Source: Undaria pinnatifida
Taxonomy: Eukaryota > Sar > Phaeophyceae > Laminariales > Alariaceae
Length of the DNA stretch: 64,000 nucleotides
Direction of reading: 5' to 3'
Assembly (NCBI GenBank): GCA_012845835.1
Contig: JABAKD010000004.1
Span: 12,277,022-12,341,021 of the forward strand
Shown one piece after another: positions 11,099 through 23,600 of this stretch. The notes beneath the pieces are model-generated. The model did not search any database and was not told the DNA's origin. It was given only the letters and a program-made list of their open reading frames with translations. Within the stretch, counting starts at the first letter, position 1; each line of letters opens with the position of its first letter. Both the position numbers and the translations under genes were made by a program.

Positions 11099-14000
11099 AA
11101 CCCCAACCCCAAGCAAACCAACCCAAAAAAAAGCGCTTGCTGTCATTGGGCGTTGGTGCGTGTGCTTGCCAAAATGGTAAAAGCTGTTATCTTTGGGAGA
11201 CCGGGTCGCCGAATGGGACAAGCACCCAGGAATGAAAAACTGGGCATGCGAGGCCGGAAATGAGCCCCCCCTTATGTTCTTGGCGTCGTCGGAAAGTATC
11301 ATCTCGCTCGCTTCCACTACTAAAACCGCTGCATTAATTCAGCAACCCCGTAGGGACTTGCGATGAAAACCGTGTTGCAAAACACTAACCGTTACTTTTG
11401 AATAGGGCTGTGGGTTTACAAGTCGCCGACCACTTAGCCATTCGTTGGTTGTTGGCTAGGTACTGCTTGTACAGGTAGTTTAGTTGTGTGCGGTAACTGG
11501 TATTATACTTTGCGGAACTCTGCGTCAGTGCGTCTAGGGGCTTGACGTGTGGTGTTCTTCTAACAACTAAGCCAGTTAGTTTGTTGGCTTTTACTCCGCC
11601 ACCCCATGAGATACCACGGCTGTTCACGGGCCATGACCAGGCCCGCGGGTCGGGCCATAACATCTAACAAAACTCGCGGTTCGAATCGGGTCGGGTCAGG
11701 AGGTGTTCGAGACCTTACGCGTCGGAATGGGCCGGGTCAGGAAGTATTCAATCTCACGGGTCGGGTCAGGTCACCTTCCCCTGATCAATCCGGCCCGTGA
11801 ACATTAATCCGACGCGTGAAAAGCCCTGCCGTTAAAATATCTAGTGGCCGTCAAGTCCAACCCAATCACAGCCCGAGCGATTGCAGTATTGGCTAGGATA
11901 GGGGGTACGTCTGAATCGCAATGTAGGGAAAACTTCATGCGACACGCGCGCAACATGATGGTACTTTTACTGTTGTACGCTGATCCCGAACCGTTGATAG
12001 TACTGTACTTCTTACATGTGAGGTAAGGTTTGCTTTTACTGGATCCCAAAGGGTTAATAGGTAGTACGTTATCAATACTGCCAAGTACTGCTGCGGCGGT
12101 TATTAACTATTGCAGTTGCGCAAATACATGACGCCAGCGTGCGAGAGCTTCCTAGCATATACCAGGTACACCCTGGCAACACACAGAAAAGGACCACGGT
12201 ATGGAGGCTTTGCCGTACGTAACTCTGACCGACTTCGCTAGCAATACGCACTCGTTCGAGCAAGGACTTTGGTTGGACGACAGGGGGGCAGGAAAAAAGC
12301 CGCCAAGTATCATATTCATCTTGCACACATTGGACAGATAACATCCCCTTTCATGACAAGCTACTCGTACATGTCTTTCACGGCAGGCATATCTCCGCCA
12401 ACATACGATCTGCATGGCCAGTCAAATCATGTTACCGAACGGGAGCCGAATGATCTGAAAATTGTCTACCACATGTTGCCTGGGTTGGATCTGTGCTACA
12501 CAGATCTGAAAAACCTATCGCAACGAAGGCAGACAAAGGATTTACTGTAGATGATCTAGATCGTGACGTGTCCGATGTATGTCAAGTTGCATTCACAATG
12601 CCCCCCGCTAGCAGCGAGCGAGGATTCGGATTCAGATGGAAGGGGGGGCGGGGGCGCATCGGTTGTCCGTTTCACTCCGAGAATCGTCTTTAGTCTTTAC
12701 GAACTCCCGTACTGGTATGGTGCGGAAAACGCAAATGGTACACCGGGTACACAAAACAAAAATCTATACACCCTTGACTTTATGTTGGATGTGTACTTTT
12801 AATAGTGCTTTTCGGTAGGGTTGGGCGCTGGTAGCTCCGGACTGTATGGCCTGAACTCGGTGTGTCACCAGCCAGTACCCTGGACCCGAACAGTGCACTG
12901 GTCGTGGCGAAACCGCCTCCATCACCGCCGGACGCAGCCCGAAAAAGCCCCGGTCGAGGTGCGTGCCTTCTACTGTACACGATTTGGATTCACTGGATAA
13001 TCCCGCCCCCTGCTAGATTCGGATCGCGTGTCAAAGACGATTCCTATATACCATTCCTATATACCTGACCTGGTACCTGGTACCGGCAGGTTTTAGGGTG
13101 GTATTTTAATAGATCACCGCACGCATGAGAAACGGGGAACCAAGCGTATCACGTTTAACAAGTCCCTCTCCTCATTTGCGTACACTTCTCTCGGCGTCTT
13201 GGTGATGCTGCGAGGTCTTATCGTAGGACGTACGTAAGTCGGTCGTATCGTGATAGAAGGCACCACCGGCAGCTCTCTCAGCTAGTACCCCTCGTAGCAC
13301 CGGCAGTACATACAGGGCCACGGCCCCGTCCTACTTGTAGCCTTTCGCTGTTTGCTCGCTCGGTGGAGCCCTCGATTATGATGGATTAGGTCGGCGTTTG
13401 ATCAGTGTCCATGTTGGACCCTGTGGGGGCAAATTATGCACCAGGTACCTCCTACTGTAGGGCCGGTTTGGGATCAGACCCAGGCGGGGTCAACGTGCCA
13501 AGTCGGAACGAGGTGGAGGTGTGCAAAGCTTCAATGCTGTACATAAACGCATATCGTGCCCGCTTACAGTTAGGCTTCGAATTACAGCAGTAAGCAGTAA
13601 TTGGTTACGTCTTAAGTAGGTACCGGTATACTCCGTGCTCCAATCGAACGCAATACTGACGCATCACACGAGGGGCGAACTCGCGTCGATTTCTGGGCGC
13701 CCCCCTGGCTTATTTCTGGGTCTATGATGTAATATGACTGAGTCCTCGGTCATAAAGATGCTTCGGGGCGGTTCGTCAAGCTTATGTTGCAAACAGCATC
13801 GCCCCAGCCTCCCTACGATACAAGGACCTCATTATACCTGCCATCATACCTGGTACCGGCTGGTCTGTACATAAAACTATATACCTAGACCTCGCCCCCC
13901 TCGGACGTCTCGCTCGGCATATCCTCCCCCCTCTCAGCCCTTCTCAGCCCGTAATTGCCGAAAAGAAAATTAGTGGCTGGGAAAAAGAACCGTCCCGAAG

Positions 14001-14225
14001 TTCCTGGCCTTCCTTGCTTTCCCTAGTCTCATTCTTACTTACTTTTTAGCTCTCATTCTCTGATCTTTACTGCTTGCTCTCTGATATTTTTATTTTGCCT
14101 TTTCAGCAACTTCTTTTTTGTACTTTTACTTTTGAAGTTGGCCAATTGCTGGCTGTTGAGAGGGAATTGCCGTTGACGGCTGCAAACAATTTGAATTTGA
14201 AATTCGCCGGATCGGCAATAACAAT

Positions 14226-14618
14226 TTGAAGTTGAAATTTGCGAAGCGGACCAAGGCTAGTGCGGGAGGAGGCTCCGCCAACAGTGGGGGTGGTGGAGGT
14301 TCAGGATCAGGCGTGTGGAAGCTGGTCGGGCAAGAACGGGACTCAGCTTCTTCTGGCAATCCTGATTGGCCGTGCCCGAGCAAGGGTTGTGACGGCTTCC
14401 TCATCGCACGAAATAATAGGAAAAACAGGAGTTCCCAGTACGCTGTCTGCGACACCTGCAGTGCAGGAGTGACGAGCCTTCCACGTGCCAAGCTTTTCAT
14501 AACCTTGACAAGAAGCACTGGGGAAGCGGCGACAACCCTCGTGTGTGTGACTGGTGTGACGCGGACACCTGTGATTCACCTTCGATCGGCGTCCCTAACG
14601 AAGGAGCTGAGAGCTTGA
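14226..14618 (+). CDS. Hypothetical Gly-rich protein with zinc-ribbon-like cysteines, possibly frame-broken
   Basis: I do not recognise this protein. The open frame starts with a basic stretch, then a Gly/Ser-rich linker (residues about 14-30), then CPSKGC, a basic span RNNRKNR, and CDTC, i.e. C-x4-C...C-x2-C as in a zinc ribbon. From about 14465 the open frame loses character, while the neighbouring plus frame becomes Cys/His-rich (C.........FHNLDKKHW..., VCDWCDADTC) and ends at a good donor (acgaaac|gtgagt, 14628). Either an intron/frame change lies between, with a 'ctgcag' acceptor before 14463, or the gene carries a frameshift. The first residues are duplicated just upstream (14186-14225: 'caatttgaatttgaaatt'). 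It could be the start of the gene whose last exons are at 15664-16210; that link is a guess. Confidence 0.4.
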   Translation: MKLKFAKRTKASAGGGSANSGGGGGSGSGVWKLVGQERDSASSGNPDWPCPSKGCDGFLIARNNRKNRSSQYAVCDTCSAGVTSLPRAKLFITLTRSTGEAATTLVCVTGVTRTPVIHLRSASLTKELRA

Positions 14619-14639
14619 CGAAACGTGAGTTACATTTCT

Positions 14640-15235
14640 GTCGTTGTGCTGTGATTTCTTTTTCATGCGTACAAACACACTTTTGCATGTACTAGAACGT
14701 GAACGGGGCAGTCCCGTCATCGCGGTGTAAGCGGGAATTGTACAAGTACTCAGGTCTACGAGTAGACCTATGCAGTGACGCTGCTGTGTGATGCGATTTC
14801 TTTTTCATGCGTACAGCCAAACACACTTCATGTATGTACGACTACGAGTACGGGGCAGTCCCGTCATCGGGGTAAGCGGGGGTTGAACAAGTGGTCAATG
14901 CAGTGACGCTTTGTGCTGTGATATAAACACACGTTTTGGATGTACGACTACGACTACGTGGTATCTATACATGTAAGACGCAATGAAAACGGGCAAGTCT
15001 CATCACGGGGGTCAGCCAGGGTTGTAAAAATGGTCCATGCAGTGATAAATAACACAGCAGCATGATACCTCAGCACCAGTCGCAGTACACACTGGAGGTT
15101 GATATATAGCAGTAAACAGAAGCTGAAGTTAACCTGGGTGATGCTGGAGAGCAGTCCCGTGATTGGGGTTAGCGAGTTGTTCATGTAGTGACGCGGTGTA
15201 CTACTACTGTTACTCATTTTTCATACAACCACATG
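14640..15235 (+). repeat. Decayed tandem array, about 130-160 bp units
   Basis: Four to five units share phrases such as 'gggcagtcccgtcatcg', 'catgcagtgacgc' and 'ttttcatgcgtac' near 14645, 14790, 14905, 15000 and 15170. The array begins right after the donor at 14628, in the same position relative to an exon as the arrays next to the hydrolase exons. It has no coding content. Confidence 0.75.
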
Positions 15236-15663
15236 AACTCTTTGTATTAACGAGTACAAGTAGGGTGCGCAAACTCTTCAGGAATCGCAGTACACGTCGG
15301 TCGTAATAGTGTTGATAGCAGCAGTAATAGAGTAGTACCGAACAATATATACAGCAGGTACTGTCTCTTACCCTTGGTTGTCGGTATTCCGCCGGTAGGC
15401 CTTATATAGCAGTATACCGGGGTATACGCTTACCAGTTGCGACTGTGAATCCCGTTCGTTCCTGTCCCAGTGGTGGTTTCATAGGTGTTAGCAACGTTGT
15501 GGTACCAGGCAGGGCTTTGCCCATAAACGACCGCTTTCATTACAACAGTGTTAAATTGTACGACCTCCTTTCCATCTTTGGAAATCGACGACAGCTACGT
15601 GGCCTTACTATCTTGAACATTCACTGAACGCAAGGTATTCCCATCCGTTGTTGTCGTTTGCAG

Positions 15664-16210
15664 AAGCCCTGCGAAGCAGCCGCCGAGGGCCGCCAAGTCG
15701 GCGAGGACATAAACACGAAGTGCACCGGCGACATCAAGGTCGGTGACCTCCTGAAGAAGGCAGGCGACCACTTGCTCGATATACATCCCGCATTCCATTC
15801 CCACGGTGCCACGAGGGCGTTCGACATCGAGGTACGTTTTACTCTTATCTTGCGTCCTGTGTGTCACGAGTCGAGACATCCATGTCTCTTGCTCAAGACT
15901 AGGGGATGGCGTGCGGATATAGTCTATGAAGTGCGGCTCTTTTTCCGAGTACCAAGAGCAAGTACAACAATACCACAACAATTACTAACAGCGAAAGGAG
16001 CTCCAATAATTTGGATGGTTACGACGTCTGCTGGAGAGAAGTACGAATACTTTTTTACACATACTTATCGACGTTCTCCCGCCATGCTTCAACGTTTGTG
16101 GACAGATCCACAAGACCATCGACAAAAAACAAGAGTGCAAGGTGCTGGGTACCTCCGCTGAGGAGGAAGAGTCCAAGCAAGCCTGCATGCTCCTTCGGAA
16201 GCAATGTTGA
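15664..16210 (+). CDS. Unrecognised charged, Cys-containing protein, last two exons
   Basis: Two exons join in phase 0: 15664-15831 (56 codons, after acceptor gtcgtttgcag, before donor gag|gtacgt) and 16106-16210 (34 codons plus TGA, after acceptor ttgtggacag). The first reads KPCEAAAEGRQVGEDINTKC... and ends HGATRAFDIE; the second is IHKTIDKKQECKVL... and ends ACMLLRKQC. The clean splice sites, matching phase, terminal stop and non-repetitive amphipathic sequence support a real gene. Five cysteines and an acidic EEEE run are visible, with no membrane segment. I cannot assign a family. Upstream exons were not identified; the open frame at 14226 is the nearest candidate on this strand. Confidence 0.6.
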
Positions 16211-17691
16211 CAGCACGTTCTTTATAGAACGTTAAGTTGTGGTTTATTATACCAGCATCGTTTTTTGAGAACTATGCCTAAATGCGTGCTCTTCGTCTTT
16301 CAGGAATACAAATGTACTTAACATGTTTGCGGTGTGTGCGTTCAAGTTCCTGCTTCCAGCATGTTTTTTTTGGCACTGCGCTCCTTTACATCTTAAGTTG
16401 TAGTTTTCCTGTCTCTATCCTTGACAAGCGCGTGCCTGGTGCTTATGCACTGCGATAATTTATTATTGATGATCGACTTAGAGAAGCTATTAATAGGTGT
16501 ACAGGACCTAGGTGCTACCTGAGAGGTGGAAGGATATGCCAAGCAAGTCCTCCGACGCGCCCATCATGGACTGGGCGAATGGATGATAATAACAAACTCA
16601 TAATCATAATCGTCTCTATCCTGTACCGTTGTACTCCGTACTATGTATGGACCTCTTGGCATTTTCAAGTCGCCAGTTGCGCCATTTGTGCTTCTTTTCC
16701 GCCTTTCTACTACTGAATGCCTATTCCTCCTTCCGCAAGCGTAGCGGGCGGCGCCCAGCCGCCCGCGAGCGAAGCCCTTGTATATGGTATTTACTGTTTA
16801 ATACCAGGACAGCAGTGGAATGGGAAGAGGGGCGATATCTTGTTGGAAACACAACACCAGCTTCAAGCTTCCATGGCCACAAAGCTCACCTATCCTCGAC
16901 CCCTTAGCCTGAGCCATGGTGTCCTCCTCCCCCAAGCCTCTCGCTTATCAGTGTCTAAAAGGCGCGTGGCGCTATACCAGCGCACAAGCTCCAGCTTTCA
17001 GCGACAAGATGCCTCACAGCGTCTGCAAGCCACCCCCTCCCAAAGCTGATCCACAAAACCACAGTTAGTCCCCTCCTTTTGAACAAATTAAGCCGGGGCA
17101 ATACCAAGAGATGCCCGTGGGGTCTACTCGAGTGAGAGGTAGTGTAGTGTGCCTGCTTCTAAGGAGCGCTTGCTTAATGGTGCACAGGTGTGGTGCTTCT
17201 TGTGCGCGATTGGACGCCCGTACGTATCCCCTAAGCACCACTTGCGTGAGGCCTATCAAATGTGATGGAAATCCCTGAAGAGCCAAAACATGCTGCCAGA
17301 AGCAAAAAAGTACCCCTTGTGGTCCAGGACTTGTTTTCGAGCAAAGGCGGCCGCACTCGGCTCTTCCCCTCCTATATCTGTTATTTTCTGCCCCTACCAA
17401 GATCCTTCCCGACCATCGCCCAGGAATGTGCTCTGGGTATCGAGTATCCAGCATCTGCCGCAAGAAAAGTGACGGTCGATAATCGTATAATCGTGCCGCG
17501 TTTTACTGAGCTGGGGCCGTACGGCTTGTCTTGTGTACCATCGACCCTTCATCGAAGGCAGACCTTTGGGCACAATCAGCATCACCCACTTGCTCGGAAC
17601 ACTGCTCTCCCCCTTGACACCCGTAGCCACCTGCCAAGTTCACCCCCTTCTCGCCCCCTAGAACGAGCTGCTAGCTCGTAGGCGACACAAA
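16211..17691. other. Region between the unknown gene and the hydrolase
   Basis: No exon is recognised. It holds the second copy of the short GC palindromic element (16735-16785) and presumably the promoter of the hydrolase, but I see no TATA-type or other motif I would defend. Confidence 0.45.
16735..16785 (+). repeat. Short GC-rich palindromic dispersed element, copy 2
   Basis: Matches 5341-5391 through the inverted core GCGGGCGGC/GCCGCCCGC and the tail 'agcccttgtatat', with small indels in the loop. Confidence 0.6.
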
Positions 17692-20600
17692 ATGCGTCCG
17701 CATTCTACTGCTGGTTCGAATCCTGCTCCGCCTCACCGCCCCAGCAGCAGTTCAACCAGTCCAGCTGCCGCTGTGATCGGGCACAAGTCACAGGCTGGTT
17801 CGAACCCTTCGCCTCGGCGCATCAGCAGTTCAACTGTCTCAACTAGCCCAACAACTAGTTCAGCGAGTTCCGCTGCCGCTGAGATGAGGCACAGGGCACA
17901 GCTGGTCTTTAAGAGGGTGGCAGTCGTGTGCCTGTACGTGGTGGCTCTGCTGGTGCTGCTCGTGCTGGCGCTGCTTTACGGGGTCCTCGTGCTGCCCGCT
18001 CAGAGGTAAGGATGCGCTTGAATACTCGTACAGCAGTAGTAAGCGACACCGAACGAGAAACAGGGTGATATACGTATAAGAAAGCCAGCGTGTCGTTTGC
18101 AGGAAAATAAGAAAGTCGGGGGAGGCGTAATATTGTACTGTAGTTGGGTGCATCGCCCCCTCCCGCAATAATGTACAAGAAACAAGAAACCAATGGATTA
18201 CCCTGAGCCTGGGTCAACTCGTACCTGGTATTTCTGTGTCTTGCGAATCGGTCTCCTGTACTCTGTGCAACAATCTTTACATTCAACCGTTCTTTCTACC
18301 CAACTACATCAATCAGTGCACCCAGAGTCCGTGCTGATTCTTCATCCTAGAGATGCATACAAATTCTGCGGTCACAGACTGAAACAGAGTAAACCAAACC
18401 GTCGCAATTCATCAAGGTAAAGCAAGGGAAATGTCTGCGTACAAGGTACGAGAACACAGCAACAACAAGCCAGACCATTGGAAAAAAGAAGAAAAAAGAA
18501 AACCAAAAAGAAAACAAAAGCAAAACAAACCCAACGATAGGTGGTGTGGAGAATGTGATGCAAGACAGAAGATCGGAAAGGAAAGGCTGCAAGAAGAAGA
18601 ACATACGTGCTGAAGAGGAACAGATACGTACCTGTTGCGGACAAAACAACACGAAGACAACTGCTGTTGCACGGACAAAACAACACGAAGAGGATAACTG
18701 CTGTTTCACGGACAAAACAACACGAAGAAGAGGATCATACTGGTATAAGGCCGGTGGGGAGGGGAATATCGGAGCAATCAACAGTATCAGGTTTATTGTT
18801 GCTTCACGTATCACACCACATGACCATGCATGCAAAGTCAGATCTGGGTGTTGTTTACCAGAACACCACGAGCCTCGGTATGAACTTTCGAACGTTCAAC
18901 TCCTCTAGACTTGATGTACTGCTGCTATCCCTCTAAACTATATCGCCGGTATGTACCAGCCGGAAACACCGGCACTACTGCCGCGGTAACGGACGCTACT
19001 CTGCATACAGCCACGACTGCCACCTTTAATACTGATTGTTCCAGTATGTGCCAAGCGGGCAACCGGCACTACAGATGGGCCACTACTATTCATAATGCTG
19101 TACTACTACTGCCGCACCGCTTTGAGAATCCAGCGGGGAAAATATCGACCCTGGGTAGTTTTGTGAGTTCGAATCCCCCCGAGTGCATACTCACTCGTAT
19201 AAATTCGTGGGGGCTTTTTCTGTTAAATTACACTCCAGTTGTGAGATCGAAGATTTTGTCGAAACTCATCTTTGCAAGCTGTGTGTGATACTCCGATCGC
19301 GTGTATTACGGGTTGTGTGTCCTCATTAAGGGTATAGGTCGGCGACTCCCCTTGCAACTACAACAGTGTAGCTATCAGGGTCAACAGGGTGATGTTAGTC
19401 AGTCTGTACGCTGAAACTATAAAACCCGTTTTTGAGGGGGACAAAATCTGACAGCTGTGGAAGGAAACGCATCAGTTTATCAAGTGAATCCTGTAAGTCG
19501 AATAACCGGTGAGGGGAGGGCGGAGTTTTCAAGGACGTGGGGGCCTGGGTTTGATCAAGAGGGAGCGGGGGGGGGACGGGCGGGGCAGCTCAATCTGTGC
19601 GTGGAAACTATAAATCCTATCCTGTAAGTTGTACAACCAGTTAGGAGAGGGCGGAGCGTTCGAGGGGGTGGGGGGGGGGGGGGGGGGGTGAAGTTCTTTT
19701 TGAACAACACCTTCAGGCCGCATAGATGTAGGGGTTTGCTATACGCGTGGTGCTAGGTCTAGGCGATGGTGCGGGTGGTGGGGAAGGAGGGGGCGTTGGG
19801 GAGGGGTGGGGGGGGGTGCGTGAATTGCAGCCGAGTATATATGAGATATTCGTGTGTCCCACTTTTGGTTTGCTTTATTTTTTTCGCGGGATATTCTTCC
19901 TCTGGAGAGTGACTGGAGCCTGCCTGGCTGTCTCTCTTGTGACCACGGACTTGATTATGCGAGTTAATTTGAGAACGACAACAACGGCAACAATACCTGG
20001 GTTCTGGGTTCCAAAAAGGAACCCCGAGATAGCGACCAGAACACGATAGGTTGGTGCAGTTGGTGGCCTGTTATTGTGCCTCGGGGCGGCAGGGGCCTTT
20101 ATATGCCGACGCCCCTTAACAAATATGGCCCCTGTGACGGTTTCTAGCACTCTACGTGGCGTTTTTCAAGCGAGAGACAGCGGTGATGCCTTATAAAGGA
20201 CTTGCATACGGTCCCTCGCAAGGAACTGGGGTCCTTTATGGATTGTCGCGCACATGTTTAAGGGGTGCACCTTAAGGGACAAGGCCCCATAAAGTGTGAA
20301 GAAAACGATGCGGAGGAAATCGAGGTCCCATATTATACCATATACCTCTTTCCCTTATCGCGGGGTTTCTTAACAGGAGCTGCCTATTGTGTTGTGAACC
20401 GTCTACGAGGAGTGTCAGCGCCCGACATAACGCGAAATATCATGGTAACAATGTTATTGATGCTATTAATAGTGGTGATGCGTACGTGTCGTACGATTCC
20501 TTGCGTAGTATTAAAAAACCCGATGAAAATCGACGACGAACGTTGGGAATGCTGAACCCTCTGCGCGATAACAATGAAGGCACGTACCAGATGGGAGAAA

Positions 20601-23600
20601 GGACGACACCGCACCTGTGAGCACGGCTTGTCCAGATTCCGGAAGGTAAAAGTGAGATTAAAATAGGCAAAAACACCTAACGATGTCAACCCTTTCAACC
20701 CCCGATCACCCAGTGACGGACGCTGCAATCATCAATCATCAATCATCAATCATCAATCATCAATAATCACTCATCAATCATCACTTTCTACCGCCTGTTT
20801 TCTCCTCTGAAAGCCCCCAAGAGGGGGAATACTCACGCGAAGGCAAAATGTGCTCATGCGAATAAACAGAGTCACCAAGTGACCAATGCTGTAATCGTCA
20901 CCTGTTACCGTGAAGTCCGTGAATTTTCCTCCTCTAAACTCCCAGGGGGCCAACACTCACGCAACGGTAACTAGTTCGGGCGAAAAAATTGGTGACAAAG
21001 TAACAAATAATGCTAGAATCGTGACTTTTTACCGTCGTTTTTCTTGTTCTTGTCTTGAGTTTTGAAGGTTACTGTAGTGCTCGTCAACGGTGATGTGTTG
21101 GTGCGAACAGTCACAGAGCGACCAATGGTGCAATGTTCACTTTTTACCGGCTATTTCTCCCTTCTGAAAACCCAATAGGGAATAACACTCACGCAACGGC
21201 AGTGCGTGAATGCGAAAACTGAGGGTTGCAAAGCGACCAATGCTAAAATCGTAGCTTTTAACCATTTTGTTTCTCTCTGTCGTCTCACGAGGGTCAGTAC
21301 TCACGCCAAAAAAAAAAATGTGTAAACGCGATAAACGAAGGTCACAAGGTGACCAATGTGTAAGATTGAACGTAGGACATCTGGGGTGTTGTGGAGCGAG
21401 AATGGGTCTTGACATTTGCGGAAGGCATGGTCAACATTCAATCATAATTCCAGATTCATGAAGCTGAATAAAGCTGGAGTCGTCAGTTGTTTCCGCCCTT
21501 TCCCTCCTCTCTAGTGTCAAGAAGGTTTGTATACACGCAATGGCAATGTGTTCATGCGAACATATGAGAGAAAAAGGTCGGTTATTCAGACGCGCAGCGG
21601 TAACATGGTCACACGTGTTCCGTCCTCCCTGGTTCCCAATGCCGGACAACAAGCACCACGTTTGAATCCATTACCTGCCAATTGCTTCCACCATGCGAAA
21701 CGCTCGTTTTTGTGAAGAGTGTGAAGGCGTTTCGCTGGCAATACAGCGGCAGCAGGTTTCGACGAACGATTGGATGGGACTGCACGCCGTGTCAACGCGG
21801 GATGCCCAGCACCGCTTCCGACCCCGTCACCTATCAGTTGCTTTCGCCGTGCGAGACCTTCGTTTTTCGTTTTTTTTTCATCGTTTTTCTGTTTTATTTT
21901 TGTTTGGTAAATAGTTCGGAGGCATGTCTCTGACCCAAAAGACGATGGAGTTGTCATGACCTACCACTTGCTTCGTCCTGCGAAAACGTTCGTTTTTCGA
22001 TTTCGTTTTTCGTTTTTCGTTTTCGTTTTCGTTTTCGTTTTCTCTGTTTTTTTTTTTTCGGTTTTCGTTTGCTTTCCTTCTTTTGTTTTTCGTCGTTTTG
22101 TGCGAAGAGTTCGAAGGTGTTGCGCTCGCCTAAACGACGAAGACTTTGCGAACGACTGGTGGGGGCTGTGCGCCTGCAGTGATTTGATTAATATCTGGTG
22201 GACTTTGGCTTTCATCACGCAAAACGTTTGTTTTTCGTTTTTCTTTTTTGGTTTCGGTTTTCGCTATTTTTTTTTTGTGAAGAGCAGCGAACGCGTTTCG
22301 TTGGCGAACAAAGACGATTGGCAAACGACCGGTGGGGGCTTCACGCCAGCGGTGGCTTCATTGACAGACTTTTGGCTTCCATAATGCTAAACGTTCGTTT
22401 TTCGTTCTTTCGTTTTCGTCTTTCGCTTTCATACCTTCGTCATCTTTCGCTTGTGCTTTTGCTTTTGTTTTGGAAGAGTTCGAACGCGTTTCGCTGGCGA
22501 AACGGACGACGAAGTTTTGACGAACGACTGGTGGGGGCTGCACGCCGGCGACGACTCTTCGGCTCGGGAAAAGAGGCGGCCTAAGCAGGTCAACATGCGA
22601 AAGGGGGTAGACCTTCACACCTCCTATATCACTACAAGGGACGGAGTAAAGGTGGGCAATAGCACCATCAGATGTAAAGGTGTTCTCTTGTGGCTACCGT
22701 TGAGTGTGGGCGGTGATTTCCAGGGATTTTTACGGGTCCGGTCACTTCTATAGCGTCGAATCGGGTCAGGGTGACCCGATCCGACCCGACCCGACCCGAC
22801 CCGACCCGACCCGACCCGACCCGACCCGACCCGACCCGACCCGACCCGACCCGACCCGACCCCGACCCGACCCGACCCGACCCGACCCGACCCGACCCGA
22901 CCCGACCCGACCCGACCCGACCCGACCCGACCCGACCCGACCCGACCCGACCCGACCCGACCCGACCCGACCCGACCCGACCCGACCCGACCCGACCCGA
23001 CCCGACCCGACCCGACCCGACCCGACCCGACCCGACCCGACCCGACCCGACCCGACCCGACCCGACCCGACCCGACCCGACCCGACCCGACCCGACCCGA
23101 CCCGACCCGACCCGACCCGACCCGACCCGACCCGACCCGACCCGACCCGACCCGACCCGACCCGACCCGACCCGACCCGACCCGACCCGACCCGACCCGA
23201 CCCGACCCGACCCGACCCGACCCGACCCGACCCGACCCGACCCGACCCGACCCGACCCGACCCGACCCGACCCGACCCGACCCGACCCGACCCGACCCGA
23301 CCCGACCCGACCCGACCCGACCCGACCCGACCCGACCCGACCCGACCCGACCCGACCCGACCCGACCCGACCCGACCCGACCCGACCCGACCCGACCCGA
23401 CCCGACCCGACCCGACCCGACCCGACCCGACCCGACCCGACCGACCCGACCCGACCCGACCCGACCCGACCCGACCCGACCCGACCCGACCCGACCCGAC
23501 CCGACCCGACCCGACCCGACCCGACCCGACCCGACCCGACCCGACCCGACCCGACCCGGCCCGGCCCGGCCCGGCCCGGCCCGGCCCGACCCGACCCGAA

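Larger units (their letters stand above)
8375..14225. other. Gene-poor stretch between eIF4A3 and the 14-kb region
   Basis: I see no exon that can be tied to a known family. The first exon of eIF4A3 should lie on the minus strand in the left part, but no candidate stands out. The contents are microsatellites (9894-9962, 10056-10130, 11036-11098), a dispersed repeat at 8755-8815, GGGTCGGGTC phrases at 11640-11780, and many copies of a 'taccaggta/acctggtac' palindromic word around 12.1-13.9 kb. Confidence 0.5.

Noticed and set aside
17710..17730. B-box-like GGTTCGAATCC in hydrolase exon 1
   Set aside because: It lies in coding sequence, recurs because of the 84-bp duplication, and no cloverleaf can be drawn around it.
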